Below, piece by piece: positions 41,056-48,563 of a DNA stretch of 64,000 nt. Position 1 is the first letter of the stretch; each line of letters opens with the position of its first letter. A program made the position numbers and the translations under genes. The stretch covers positions 1 through 64,000 of the forward strand of contig JAQXJI010000010.1 in assembly GCA_029008615.1 (NCBI GenBank). The letters run 5' to 3'. The stretch comes from Elusimicrobiota bacterium. GTDB lineage: Bacteria > Elusimicrobiota > Elusimicrobia > Elusimicrobiales > Elusimicrobiaceae. Under the pieces are notes generated by a model. The model saw only the letters and a list, made by a program, of their open reading frames with translations. It did not search any database and had not been told where the DNA came from.

Positions 41056-42483
41056 ATGGAACTAGCAGATTTTATAGAGAAGATTGCTGACAAACAAGAT
41101 CAGATATTATTTACAGAGGCTTTTCAGGCTTATAACTCGAAATTATATCGAAGTGCTTATATTATATTTTGGTTAACGTGTGCAGAATCTCTCAAACATA
41201 AATTTCAAGTATGTGCGAGACGGGGGGATAGTGCTGCTAGGGATTTATATCAGAAAATTACTAATAAAGAGGGACAGCATGCAGCTGTTGATAAGGCTAT
41301 TTTGTCCTATGCCCAAAAATATGGTCTAATTACTGATGCCGAGTGTCAACAGTTGGAATATATATATACTATGAGGTGTATATATGCTCATCCATATAAG
41401 ACATCTCCAACAAAAAAGGAGGTTGAATATGCTATTAATACAATCATGTCTATTGTTTTAACACGACCACCATTATTTACTCAAGGTTATGTGGAAGAAT
41501 TAGTTTCTAAACTAACTAATGATGAATGTTATTTATCAGATGTTGAGAATATTGTTAGAAGCACAGCGCAACAATGGTTAGCAAAGATTGGGCCTAGTTA
41601 TCATAAAATGTTCTTTGAAAAATATATTCAAGCAAATGAGCTCCTATTGGCTTCGCCGGTTGTTTTATTTAGACGGCGTGCTCAATGGATTCTTGATGAG
41701 GTGTTGAAAAAAATCTCATTTGCAGCCTATGATGATGAAGAATGGTACAATTGGGTTGCTACCTACCCTCAAACAATCTTAGATGTTTTACAAGTGGAAT
41801 CTTCAGGGCTACGACAAATTGGAGATAGGGCAAGGGATTATTTGGTCAATACCATACTTAAGAGTGCAGAAAAGGCTCCTGAATATTTAAATATTCTAAT
41901 TCCTTATTTAAAAGACCAAGAGTTTTTAGGGCACAACTACACTATTATTCATAGTAGGTTATTAGAACTACCATTAGATGTTTTGCGATGTACGCAGCTC
42001 TCAATAGATATGTATTTACCTGCCATTTTGGGTGCATTGCAATCAGGAAATTTCAATCGACAAAATGAAGTTGCAACCTTTATTAGCAGAAATCGAGATT
42101 CGATCTCAATGTTGTCTTCAGAACAACAATTTGAATTAGGCATAAGAATTCATGAAGCAGCTATACACAGTGCTTTTTCTGCACAGAGTTATATAAATGC
42201 AATTGCTAGTAGTCCAAATGAATATCCTCTGGATTTTATAAAAGGTTTAGTTCAGGCTGTTGTAGTTCTAGATGCTCAAGGCCGATGTATTCATGTTTAT
42301 TGGAGTCAGATAAAGGTTTTATCTTCTCTCTTTAGTAATATATCTGATGCTAGGGATTTAATTGAAAATATAAATAAAAGCATTCAAGAATATTTTGAAA
42401 GGGGGGGTTATAGTGTAACTTATAAGAAAATGCTTGAGGAGCAGTATGACTTAAATCAATGTAATTGGTTGACACTCCAGTAA
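41056..42483 (+). CDS. Large HEPN-like protein, candidate RNase
   Basis: The product is 475 aa from the ATG at 41056, with GGAGG six bases upstream. The N-terminal 130 residues look like a HEPN domain: SKLYRSAYIIFWLTCAESLKHKF, a middle helix, and EYIYTMRCIYAHPY with Arg107-x4-His112. The remaining 340 residues are helical, perhaps HEAT-like repeats, and could be a sensor. The gene is very AT-rich and is bracketed by the 22-base direct repeats, so it may be a separate insertion into the island. HEPN RNases with a large sensor part are typical of abortive infection. This role is inferred. Confidence 0.68.
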   Translation: MELADFIEKIADKQDQILFTEAFQAYNSKLYRSAYIIFWLTCAESLKHKFQVCARRGDSAARDLYQKITNKEGQHAAVDKAILSYAQKYGLITDAECQQLEYIYTMRCIYAHPYKTSPTKKEVEYAINTIMSIVLTRPPLFTQGYVEELVSKLTNDECYLSDVENIVRSTAQQWLAKIGPSYHKMFFEKYIQANELLLASPVVLFRRRAQWILDEVLKKISFAAYDDEEWYNWVATYPQTILDVLQVESSGLRQIGDRARDYLVNTILKSAEKAPEYLNILIPYLKDQEFLGHNYTIIHSRLLELPLDVLRCTQLSIDMYLPAILGALQSGNFNRQNEVATFISRNRDSISMLSSEQQFELGIRIHEAAIHSAFSAQSYINAIASSPNEYPLDFIKGLVQAVVVLDAQGRCIHVYWSQIKVLSSLFSNISDARDLIENINKSIQEYFERGGYSVTYKKMLEEQYDLNQCNWLTLQ

Positions 42484-42633
42484 AAAATATTAACATTTGT
42501 GTGAAATCCCTAATCTAGAATAGACAGCATCATCATTTATTTTTAAAGTTATAGTAGAAAAGAAATTATTGTTTATATTTATAGCTACGAGATAAGTTTA
42601 GAATGGGATGAGACTGGTTTACATGTAGCACTG

Positions 42634-42655
42634 CTCCCTGTTATGCAGGGCGGCA
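42634..42655 (+). repeat. 22-bp direct repeat, copy 2
   Basis: This matches 41020-41041 at 21 of 22 bases. The mismatch breaks the outer base pair of the dyad but leaves CCCTG-TTATG-CAGGG. It lies 150 bases after the HEPN-like gene stop, in a region without genes. Confidence 0.7.
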
Positions 42656-42715
42656 CGATCAGAGCCAAAAGAGCATTTGGCTAGTGAAATTCAGCTCTCC
42701 GCCAGTTTTCTTACT

Positions 42716-42817
42716 AAAAAGCCCTATTTCTTTGTTGTTTGCTCAGTCGAATACCTCTGCTTTCGGCGCGTTTACCCGGTATTCCTTCCTCGCAAACGCC
42801 TGGAACTAGGGCTTTTT
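42716..42817. repeat. 102-base compound hairpin at the right end of the island
   Basis: The outer arms AAAAAGCCCTA (42716-42726) and TAGGGCTTTTT (42807-42817) are a perfect 11-base inverted repeat; inside, GTTTGC (42737-42742) pairs with GCAAAC (42792-42797). On both strands the outer stem ends in a T tract, so it can stop transcription both ways, but the long inner part is unusual for a terminator. It may be an RNA gene or the element's end. The rest of 42484-42875 shows no gene. Confidence 0.5.
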
Positions 42818-42875
42818 ATTTTGTTAATTTCAGATACAAAAACATTTAAACAAAATGCGCCATAATATAAAACCC

Positions 42876-42903
42876 TTGAATATATAGGCATAAAGCTTAT
42901 AAT
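42876..42903 (+). promoter_or_regulatory. Promoter of the HdeD-family gene
   Basis: TTGAAT (42876-42881), 16-base spacer, TATAAT (42898-42903). It lies 31 bases before the ATG, which has GGGGG upstream. Confidence 0.65.
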
Positions 42904-42933
42904 TAGAGAAGGTCTTATAAGGGGGTAGCAATT

Positions 42934-43464
42934 ATGTTACTAAGTACAAAATCAAGCATTTGGCTTACCGTTACCGGGATTATATTCATTCTTGCCGGCA
43001 TAACGGTGCTGGCTTATCCGGGGTTAACCTTGGAAAGCTTGGCCATATTGCTTGGTATATCCATATTGATAACCGGCATTGCTCAGATGGCGGCGTTTAT
43101 CGGAAATACCCAAGAAGAACGCGGCTGGGTGCTGTTTGCCGGTATAGCGGACGTGATAATAGGCTTGTTTTTGCTTCTTAATATCACGCCGACGGCATTG
43201 GCCTTGCCTTTCATCATAGGCTTTTGGGCCCTGTTTACAAGCCTGTCCAAGGTGGCGGCGGCGTTTTCTTTAAAGAAAAGAGGCTTCACTAATTGGGGCG
43301 TATTGCTGGCCGCAGGGATAATAGGCTTTGTTATAGCGTGCCTTATTATTTATTACCCGGTTTTCGGAGCATTGTTCATAACCGCTTACGTAAGCGTGTT
43401 CCTGCTTTTTGCGGGGGCGATGTCAATTGCGGAAGCCGTATTTATCAAAAGAATATTGAAATAG
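42934..43464 (+). CDS. HdeD family membrane protein (DUF308)
   Basis: The product is 176 aa with six hydrophobic segments forming three DUF308 repeats: GIIFILAGITVLAYPGLTLESLA, GIADVIIGLFLLLNIT and the last pair ending in AMSIAEAVFIKR. HdeD proteins are inner-membrane proteins linked with acid resistance in enterobacteria; the function elsewhere is unclear. It has its own promoter and a good terminator, so it is a single-gene unit right after the island. GC content returns to the host level here. Confidence 0.88.
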   Translation: MLLSTKSSIWLTVTGIIFILAGITVLAYPGLTLESLAILLGISILITGIAQMAAFIGNTQEERGWVLFAGIADVIIGLFLLLNITPTALALPFIIGFWALFTSLSKVAAAFSLKKRGFTNWGVLLAAGIIGFVIACLIIYYPVFGALFITAYVSVFLLFAGAMSIAEAVFIKRILK

Positions 43465-43471
43465 AAACGCA

Positions 43472-43502
43472 AATCCCCCGGTCAGACGCCGGGGGATTTT
43501 TA
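43472..43502 (+). terminator. Terminator of the HdeD-family gene
   Basis: AATCCCCCGG and CCGGGGGATT form a 10-base stem with a 7-base loop, followed by TTT. It touches the stop end of the convergent DUF4405 gene, so it may serve both strands. Confidence 0.85.
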
Positions 43503-44003
43503 TGTACAAAACGGCGCGTAATTAAGTTTTTTGCGTGCTGTTTTTCCCATCAAAAACAAAGCGGCATATCCCAAAGACGCATAGAAGCAAATCAGAGAGA
43601 AATACGTCAAACAAAAACAATTTAATCCGCATTCCGCTCCGTTGAAGGAAAAGGTATAATAAAAAGCCAGTATCGCAAAAATTTCCTCGGCAAAAAACAC
43701 TTTTATGCCGTAAAGAGCCAAACAAAAAAACGCGCCCCGCAGACAAAACCCAGCCAGACGCGGAAGGTTTTTAAGCGCGGCGTTTACCGACGTACGCAAA
43801 ATCCGCTCGGCCCCGTAACCGCCTTTAAACAAAGCTTTGTACCAACGGTAATTTAAAACATTGTGAAGCGCAAACAAAACAAATAAAACCACGCCGAGAA
43901 CTTCGTGAGCGAATCCCCCCGTCGCAGGATAGGCAAAAAGAAGCAAAAAACACATAAGCATTGAAAAATCCGTAAATATCTTTAACGCGGTGATTTTATT
44001 CAT
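43500..44003 (-). CDS. DUF4405 membrane protein
   Basis: The product is 167 aa from the ATG at 44003, which has GGAG nine bases upstream; a TTG-started longer form is less likely. Four hydrophobic helices are present. The first two (ALKIFTDFSMLMCFLLLFAY, HEVLGVVLFVLFALHNVLNYRWYKAL) carry the DUF4405 pattern, with His in both helices at positions typical of heme b ligands. It may be a cytochrome-b-like membrane anchor. The C-terminal half with Cys-rich helices is less typical. It is a single gene, convergent with hdeD. Confidence 0.82.
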   Translation of the reverse strand: MNKITALKIFTDFSMLMCFLLLFAYPATGGFAHEVLGVVLFVLFALHNVLNYRWYKALFKGGYGAERILRTSVNAALKNLPRLAGFCLRGAFFCLALYGIKVFFAEEIFAILAFYYTFSFNGAECGLNCFCLTYFSLICFYASLGYAALFLMGKTARKKLNYAPFCT

Positions 44004-44096
44004 CGGCTTAATCTCCGTTTGTGTGGCGTGCACTTTCAATATTATATATAATACTTATTTATAAATTTTTAATATCTAAAAAAATAAAAGGGAATT

Positions 44097-45500
44097 ATGG
44101 CTGATATTATAAATCAAGCAATATCGTTAATCAATGACCGCTTTTTGGGATATGTCCTAATGGCGGCACTTATGGCGGCGGGCGTATATTTTACGTTGGC
44201 GACGCGCTTTGTGCAGTTTATGCGTCCTTCAAGAATGTTCAAGCTTTTGGCTTTGGGGGATGGCACAAAAGGAAAAGGGCATATTTCTTCTTTTCAGGCT
44301 TTTTCAATAAGTACGGCTTCGCGCGTAGGAACAGGCAATATAGCCGGCGTGGCCATAGCCATTACTACGGGCGGGCCAGGCGCAATATTTTGGATGTGGC
44401 TTATAGCCGTAATAAGTTCGGCTTCGGCCTTTGTGGAAAGCACATTGGCGCAAGTTTACAAAGTAAAACAGGGCGGGCACTTCCGCGGCGGCCCGGCTTA
44501 TTATATGAAAACGGCCCTCGGCAAACCTTGGATGGGTGCGGCTTTCGCAGTAATAATAACGCTGACCTTCGCTTTTGTGTTTAACTCCGTACAGTCAAAC
44601 ACCATAGCTCAGTCTATGAACAAATCATTCGGCGTAAGTTCAACGCTTACCGGCCTGCTGACCGCCGGCCTTACCGCAATAATAATATTCGGCGGGCTTA
44701 AAAGGATAGCCTCTTTTTCAGCCGTGATAGTGCCGTTCTTCGCGCTGAGTTACATAGCCATAACGCTGATAGTCGCCGCGCTTAACTGGGAAAAAATACC
44801 CTCCGTATTCGCTTTGATATTTCAGGACGCTTTCAGCCCCCGCAATATTGCGGGAGGAGCGCTCGGCGCAACAATTATGACCGGCGCCCGCAGAGGATTA
44901 TTTTCCAACGAAGCAGGTATGGGCAGCGCACCTAACGCCGCGGCAACCGCCAATATATCCCACCCCGTAACGCAAGGCTATATACAGGCTTTGAGCGTTT
45001 TCGTAGACACATTGCTGATTTGCAGCTGCACCGCGTTTATAGTGCTTCTTTCCGACTACGGCGGTTTAAATTTGGAAGGGATTGCGCTTACCCAGGCTTC
45101 GCTTGGGCGGGTTATGGGAAAATTCGGGGAATATTTTATATCCTTAAGCGTGCTTTTGTTCGCATTCACATCTATAATAGGCAATTATTATTACGGACAG
45201 GCAAATATCGAATTCCTTACAAACAAAAAATGGGTTATGCCGATATTTCGCCTTTTGGTCGCCGCTATGGTGTTTTTGGGTGCGGTGGCGAAATTGCATT
45301 TGGTATGGAACGCGGCCGATTTGTTTATGACCGTAATGGCCTTAATGAACATAACCGCCCTGTTTTTGCTGCGCCGCCAAGCTTTGGACGTCTTAAACGA
45401 TTACAGAAAACAGAAAAAAGCCGGCATTAAAAAACCTGTTTTCAATCCGGCGAATGTGCCTTCCGTAAAAAAGGCTTACGCTTGGGAAAAGAAAGCTTAA
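44097..45500 (+). CDS. AGCS family sodium:alanine/glycine symporter
   Basis: The product is 467 aa, the usual size of the AGCS (DagA/AlsT) family. Around 11 transmembrane helices are visible. Family motifs: STASRVGTGNIAGVAIAIT near residue 80, the GGPAYYM segment near 138, and RRGLFSNEAGMGSAPNAAAT near 265. It takes up alanine or glycine with Na+ across the inner membrane. The ATG has GGGA upstream. It is followed by a strong terminator, so it is a single-gene unit. Confidence 0.93.
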   Translation: MADIINQAISLINDRFLGYVLMAALMAAGVYFTLATRFVQFMRPSRMFKLLALGDGTKGKGHISSFQAFSISTASRVGTGNIAGVAIAITTGGPGAIFWMWLIAVISSASAFVESTLAQVYKVKQGGHFRGGPAYYMKTALGKPWMGAAFAVIITLTFAFVFNSVQSNTIAQSMNKSFGVSSTLTGLLTAGLTAIIIFGGLKRIASFSAVIVPFFALSYIAITLIVAALNWEKIPSVFALIFQDAFSPRNIAGGALGATIMTGARRGLFSNEAGMGSAPNAAATANISHPVTQGYIQALSVFVDTLLICSCTAFIVLLSDYGGLNLEGIALTQASLGRVMGKFGEYFISLSVLLFAFTSIIGNYYYGQANIEFLTNKKWVMPIFRLLVAAMVFLGAVAKLHLVWNAADLFMTVMALMNITALFLLRRQALDVLNDYRKQKKAGIKKPVFNPANVPSVKKAYAWEKKA

Positions 45501-45513
45501 TTTCCGATCCTAT

Positions 45514-45550
45514 AAAACTCCCCAAGCATTAAACTTGGGGAGTTTTATTT
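45514..45550 (+). terminator. Terminator of the symporter gene
   Basis: A 13-base perfect stem, AAAACTCCCCAAG with CTTGGGGAGTTTT, with a 7-base loop and then ATTTT. It lies 14 bases after the stop codon. Confidence 0.92.
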
Positions 45551-45642
45551 TCCTGACAAATTACAATGTATCGTTTCCTAGATTAAAACACTTGGCATTA
45601 CAATAAACTGAAATACAACACGATACAAGAAATTTCGCATTT

Positions 45643-46233
45643 CTATCTTGAAGGTTTATACACTTTTTTCCCGGCATTAACATATTTGTGAAGTTCTTGT
45701 TTACCAAGCTGTGATTCTATATTTCCATAAACAGTAATGCCTCTTTTTTTAAACTCTTTGAACCAGTTTGGCTTAAACCCTTCATCAAAACCTGTGATTT
45801 CCTCAACATCTTTACTTGGCACACCATAATACACAGCCTTAATTCCAGACCACATAATGCCACCAATGCACATCATACAAGGTTCTGCCGTAACGTAAAG
45901 ACTTAAATTATACGGGGCTAAATCATAAGTCCCTAACTTTTTTTCTGCCATTTTTATTGCATTCATTTCAGCATGGTTATTAGAGTTGTGTTCATTCACG
46001 ACAGAATTAGCGACTTTAACAATTAAATTACCTTTATCGTCATAAATAGCTGCGACAAACGGACCAGCACCCGTCTTTGTAAAATTAGACATTTCATTTT
46101 GCAAATCAATAATAATTTTACTTGCTGTTGCAAGTTTTACTTTATCAATCTTTTCATTTGAGATAACTTTTGATTTCATTGATCTTCTACTAAATGACAT
46201 AAGTAAAGGTAATGACATTAATAATTTATTCAT
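45643..46233 (-). CDS. Cytidine/guanine deaminase-like zinc enzyme
   Basis: The product is 196 aa with AAGGAGG before the ATG. The deaminase domain has zinc ligands His87-Ala-Glu89 (NNHAEMNAI) and PC119-x2-C122 (TAEPCMMCIGG), as in guanine deaminases and the CMP/dCMP deaminase superfamily. The C-terminal GFDEGFKPNWF region suits a guanine deaminase. An odd Ser/Arg-rich N-terminal extension of about 25 residues precedes the domain; it is not a clear signal peptide. The gene is AT-rich, unlike both neighbours, which suggests transfer. Confidence 0.82.
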   Translation of the reverse strand: MNKLLMSLPLLMSFSRRSMKSKVISNEKIDKVKLATASKIIIDLQNEMSNFTKTGAGPFVAAIYDDKGNLIVKVANSVVNEHNSNNHAEMNAIKMAEKKLGTYDLAPYNLSLYVTAEPCMMCIGGIMWSGIKAVYYGVPSKDVEEITGFDEGFKPNWFKEFKKRGITVYGNIESQLGKQELHKYVNAGKKVYKPSR

Positions 46234-46786
46234 TTTACCTCCTTATTGTACTTGCTGCTTTTTTATTATATCTTTTTTGATTATAGCTTTAAATTCTTTA
46301 GCAAAATACAGTAGTAAACACATATGACGACTTATAACATATGGCTTAATTTTAAGTTTGAATTGAAAGTTTACCAACCTGATCAACAAATATCCGCCAC
46401 GGTCCCCCCACACACAGGTTTATCCATATTAAAACAATTCCATTGTTTATCTAAACTATACTTTGGCAAGATTGACATAAACAAATGTGCATAGTTTCTA
46501 TCGTGATTAAATTCTTATACCTTTCTAAATCATCTCTTAAAAATTTCACTTGTATCTGAAAAGGTACCCCCTGTCATTAAGCAGTTCTACAGTATATACT
46601 CGATAATATCATAGAGTACTAACAATAATCTAAATAAAACTTAAAAATGTATGCTCCGTATCTGCATATTACTAAAAGAAGATCTGGGCTTTTATTTATC
46701 TTTAACCTTTTGATTCAAGTAATCTTTAAGGAATTTATAAAGTTATAGACAAAAGCCCATAACAGTTTACATCTTAAGCAAAACAA
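46234..46786. other. AT-rich gene-free stretch
   Basis: This 553-base stretch holds no supportable gene. Apart from the ribosome site of the deaminase gene and the possible transposase trace at 46437-46490, I see only AT-rich sequence with stop codons in all frames. Confidence 0.6.
46437..46490 (-). pseudogene. Possible IS200/IS605 TnpA fragment
   Basis: On the minus strand one frame reads AHLFMSILPKYSLDKQW, close to the H-x-F-x-S-I-P-P-K-Y-S word of IS200/IS605 TnpA transposases. Only about 17 residues can be matched, and frames break on both sides, so this would be a heavily decayed remnant. The evidence is thin. Confidence 0.3.
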
Positions 46787-47425
46787 TTATTTTGCAAAGC
46801 CGAGTTTTTCAACCCAAGCGGAAATTTCTTTGCCCGATTTTCTGACGCTTGAGCCCCTTACCGGCATACCTTCTTTAACTTCGGCGGATGGCAAAATCTT
46901 TTTAATGTCGCCCTCGCTGCGGCCCATACGGCTGCCTTCGTGAGTGCAGAAAGGAATTACTGTTTTGCCGGCAAAATCATAAGACTCCAAAAAGGTAAAC
47001 ACCGGCATAGGCATAGTACCCCACCAATTAGGATAACCTACAAAGATGACGTCATAATCCGCCATATTTTCCACCTTGCCCGAAAGCGCGGGGCGGGCGT
47101 TTTCCTGCTGTTCTTTTTTGGCTTGATCAACGCAGTCGCCGTAGTCGGAAGGATATGCTTTGACGGGTGTAATTTCAAAAATATCCGCGCCGGAAGCGGC
47201 CGCTATTTGCTCCGCCATATTTTTTGTATTGCCCGAATGAGAAAAATAAGTTACCAGAATTTTCTTATCTTTTTTGTTTGAAGTCGGCAGCTTTTCGCTT
47301 TCGGCTTTAATTAATCCCGCGGGGCCGTTTTCCGCAGCAGGTGCGGGAGCGTTTTTACCATTGCCGCAAGCCGATAAAAGCATTAAAGACGCGGCGCAAA
47401 ACATTATACCGTAAATATTGTTCAT
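46787..47425 (-). CDS. Flavodoxin-domain lipoprotein
   Basis: The product is 212 aa. A lipoprotein signal ends in LMLLSAC with Cys20 as the lipid site. After a linker the flavodoxin-like domain begins (ILVTYFSHSGNTKNMAE, the FMN phosphate loop), with VGYPNWWGTMPMPVFTFLE as the FMN ring-binding loop. It should bind FMN and act as an extracytoplasmic electron carrier or reductase. Its promoter (47487-47517) carries the same dyad as the MerR gene's own promoter, so the MerR-type regulator at 48062 very likely controls it. Confidence 0.88.
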   Translation of the reverse strand: MNNIYGIMFCAASLMLLSACGNGKNAPAPAAENGPAGLIKAESEKLPTSNKKDKKILVTYFSHSGNTKNMAEQIAAASGADIFEITPVKAYPSDYGDCVDQAKKEQQENARPALSGKVENMADYDVIFVGYPNWWGTMPMPVFTFLESYDFAGKTVIPFCTHEGSRMGRSEGDIKKILPSAEVKEGMPVRGSSVRKSGKEISAWVEKLGFAK

Positions 47426-47486
47426 TTATTTCTCCGTATTAAAGTTTGTTTTTAGAATCCGCCCTATAAGGGACGAGCGTATAAAA

Positions 47487-47517
47487 AGTATACTCCCTGG
47501 AGCGGACTCCAAGTCAA
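47487..47517 (-). promoter_or_regulatory. MerR-type promoter of the flavodoxin lipoprotein gene
   Basis: On the minus strand TTGACT (47512-47517) and TATACT (47487-47492) are 19 bases apart, the stretched spacing typical of MerR-activated promoters. The spacer carries the dyad TGGAG-N4-CTCCA, as at 48473-48503. Confidence 0.85.
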
Positions 47518-47521
47518 TGAG

Positions 47522-48061
47522 TTAGCATTTAAGGCCGGCTTCGTAAGCTTCCTTATAGGCGGGAGTGTCTTTAACTTCCCCTTTCTGCCAAGCGCCGACG
47601 CCGTATATAATGGCTTTTTCCTTAGCGCCCTCCAAGCAATCCTCGGTAAATCCGCGCAGAGCTTCAACGGTGCGTGCGAGGTTTTTCTTTTCCGTATCGG
47701 CAGCGCTGAGGATAAAGTAAAAATCTTTATTGCTGATTTCCGTATAGCGCGGCACGGTGCGATCGATAAAAGTTTTAAGCTGCCCGTCCATAGAATAAAA
47801 ATAAACCGGCGTAGCCAAAACTATAACGTCGGCTTTTATCATTTTGTCAAGCAGGGGCTTCATATCGTCCTTTTGAACACAGACGTGCGAAGAATTGCAA
47901 ACCCCGCAGCCCAAACAATAATTTATTTTATGTTCCGGCAAAAATATTTTTTCGGCTTTGTGCCCGGCTTCAAGCGCGCCGGCCAAAAAACGGTCGCAAA
48001 GTAAATCCGAATTACCGCCCCTTCTCGGGCTGGAAGATATTATAAGAACCTGTTTTGACAT
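47522..48061 (-). CDS. NADPH-dependent FMN reductase / iron-sulfur flavoprotein-like oxidoreductase
   Basis: The product is 179 aa. The flavodoxin-like fold starts with VLIISSSPRRGGNSDLL (FMN phosphate loop), and LATPVYFYSMDGQLKTFIDR is the flavin ring loop. Between them a Cys cluster, YCLGCGVCNSSHVCV, resembles that of iron-sulfur flavoproteins. It starts directly at the merR stop with AAGGAG upstream, so it is co-transcribed with its regulator. It probably reduces quinones or other electrophiles using a pyridine nucleotide. Confidence 0.88.
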   Translation of the reverse strand: MSKQVLIISSSPRRGGNSDLLCDRFLAGALEAGHKAEKIFLPEHKINYCLGCGVCNSSHVCVQKDDMKPLLDKMIKADVIVLATPVYFYSMDGQLKTFIDRTVPRYTEISNKDFYFILSAADTEKKNLARTVEALRGFTEDCLEGAKEKAIIYGVGAWQKGEVKDTPAYKEAYEAGLKC

Positions 48062-48451
48062 TTATTTCTCCTTCCCGCTGAGAAGTTTCTTCTCGCAGGA
48101 TAAAATCGTGGTTTCGTAAACTTCTATTTTATGGTTAAGACGCTCAAGCGTTTTTTGCATTTCCTCTATTCTCAGTTTAAGCCGGTCCCTTTCTTTAACC
48201 AGCAAATCCTTGCGCTTGTGCGCCGTACGGTTTCCCTTTTGATAGAGGGAAACATATTCCACCAAAGTTTCTATGGAAAGGCCCGCGCTGCGCATACACT
48301 TTATAAATTCAACCCAGCCGCAATCGGATGGCGTATAATCGCGGATGCCGCTTTCTTTACGGTTAACTTCCGGTATCAGGCCTACTTTTTCATAGTATCT
48401 CAGAGTATCCACCGGCAAGCCGTATTTTTCGCCAACTTCGGAAATAGTCAT
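48062..48451 (-). CDS. MerR family transcriptional regulator
   Basis: The product is 129 aa from the ATG at 48451, seven bases after AAGGAG; an ATG six bases upstream sits too close to that site. The MerR winged helix is at residues 2-70 (MTISEVGEKYGLPVDTLRYYEKVGLIPEV), followed by a long coiled coil (about 75-120). Two Cys in the HTH region (DCGWVEFIKC) and one near the end (LSCEKK) could sense thiol-reactive compounds, as in NmlR/AdhR-type relatives. It drives the FMN reductase gene and, through a second matching promoter, the flavodoxin lipoprotein. Confidence 0.92.
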   Translation of the reverse strand: MTISEVGEKYGLPVDTLRYYEKVGLIPEVNRKESGIRDYTPSDCGWVEFIKCMRSAGLSIETLVEYVSLYQKGNRTAHKRKDLLVKERDRLKLRIEEMQKTLERLNHKIEVYETTILSCEKKLLSGKEK

Positions 48452-48472
48452 ATTCATTCTCCTTGTTAAAAT

Positions 48473-48503
48473 ATCATATCATTTGGAGTTAACTCCAAGT
48501 CAA
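48473..48503 (-). promoter_or_regulatory. Autoregulated MerR-type promoter
   Basis: On the minus strand TTGACT (48498-48503), a 19-base spacer and TATGAT (48473-48478). The spacer contains the perfect palindrome TTGGAGTTAACTCCAA, the expected MerR-family operator. Confidence 0.9.
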
Positions 48504-48506
48504 GCG

Positions 48507-48540
48507 CAAAAAAATCCCCGACGCAAAAACGCCGGGGAGT
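48507..48540 (-). terminator. Terminator of the Bcr/CflA transporter gene
   Basis: On the minus strand CCCCGGCG pairs with CGTCGGGG around a short loop and is followed by seven T. It lies between the transporter gene and the MerR promoter. Confidence 0.88.
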
Positions 48541-48563
48541 TGAATCAAGATTTTACTATGATA

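Larger units (their letters stand above)
31292..42820. mobile_element. Integrated serine-recombinase element with defence-like cargo
   Basis: From just after the tRNA-Ser terminator to about 42.8 kb the gene content changes to a large serine recombinase, DUF2924, a DnaB-like ATPase, DUF5681 and a ParB-methyltransferase, mixed with a nuclease, a WYL regulator, HEPN-like proteins and a DUF3800 fusion. The coding sequence is visibly richer in A and T than its flanks, most of all at 39.8-42.5 kb. Exact ends are not resolved; serine recombinases leave only a short shared core that I could not identify. No capsid, portal or conjugation gene is present, so it is a satellite, a remnant or a small integrative element. 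Confidence 0.8.

Noticed and set aside
31141-42820. tRNA-Ser 3' end as attachment site
   Set aside because: I looked for a copy of the tRNA 3' end near 42.5-42.9 kb and found none. Serine recombinases also seldom use tRNA genes in that way, so neighbourhood to the tRNA may be chance.
45643-46233. Tat signal peptide on the deaminase
   Set aside because: There is an Arg-Arg in the N-terminal extension, but no hydrophobic core follows it, so export is not supported.
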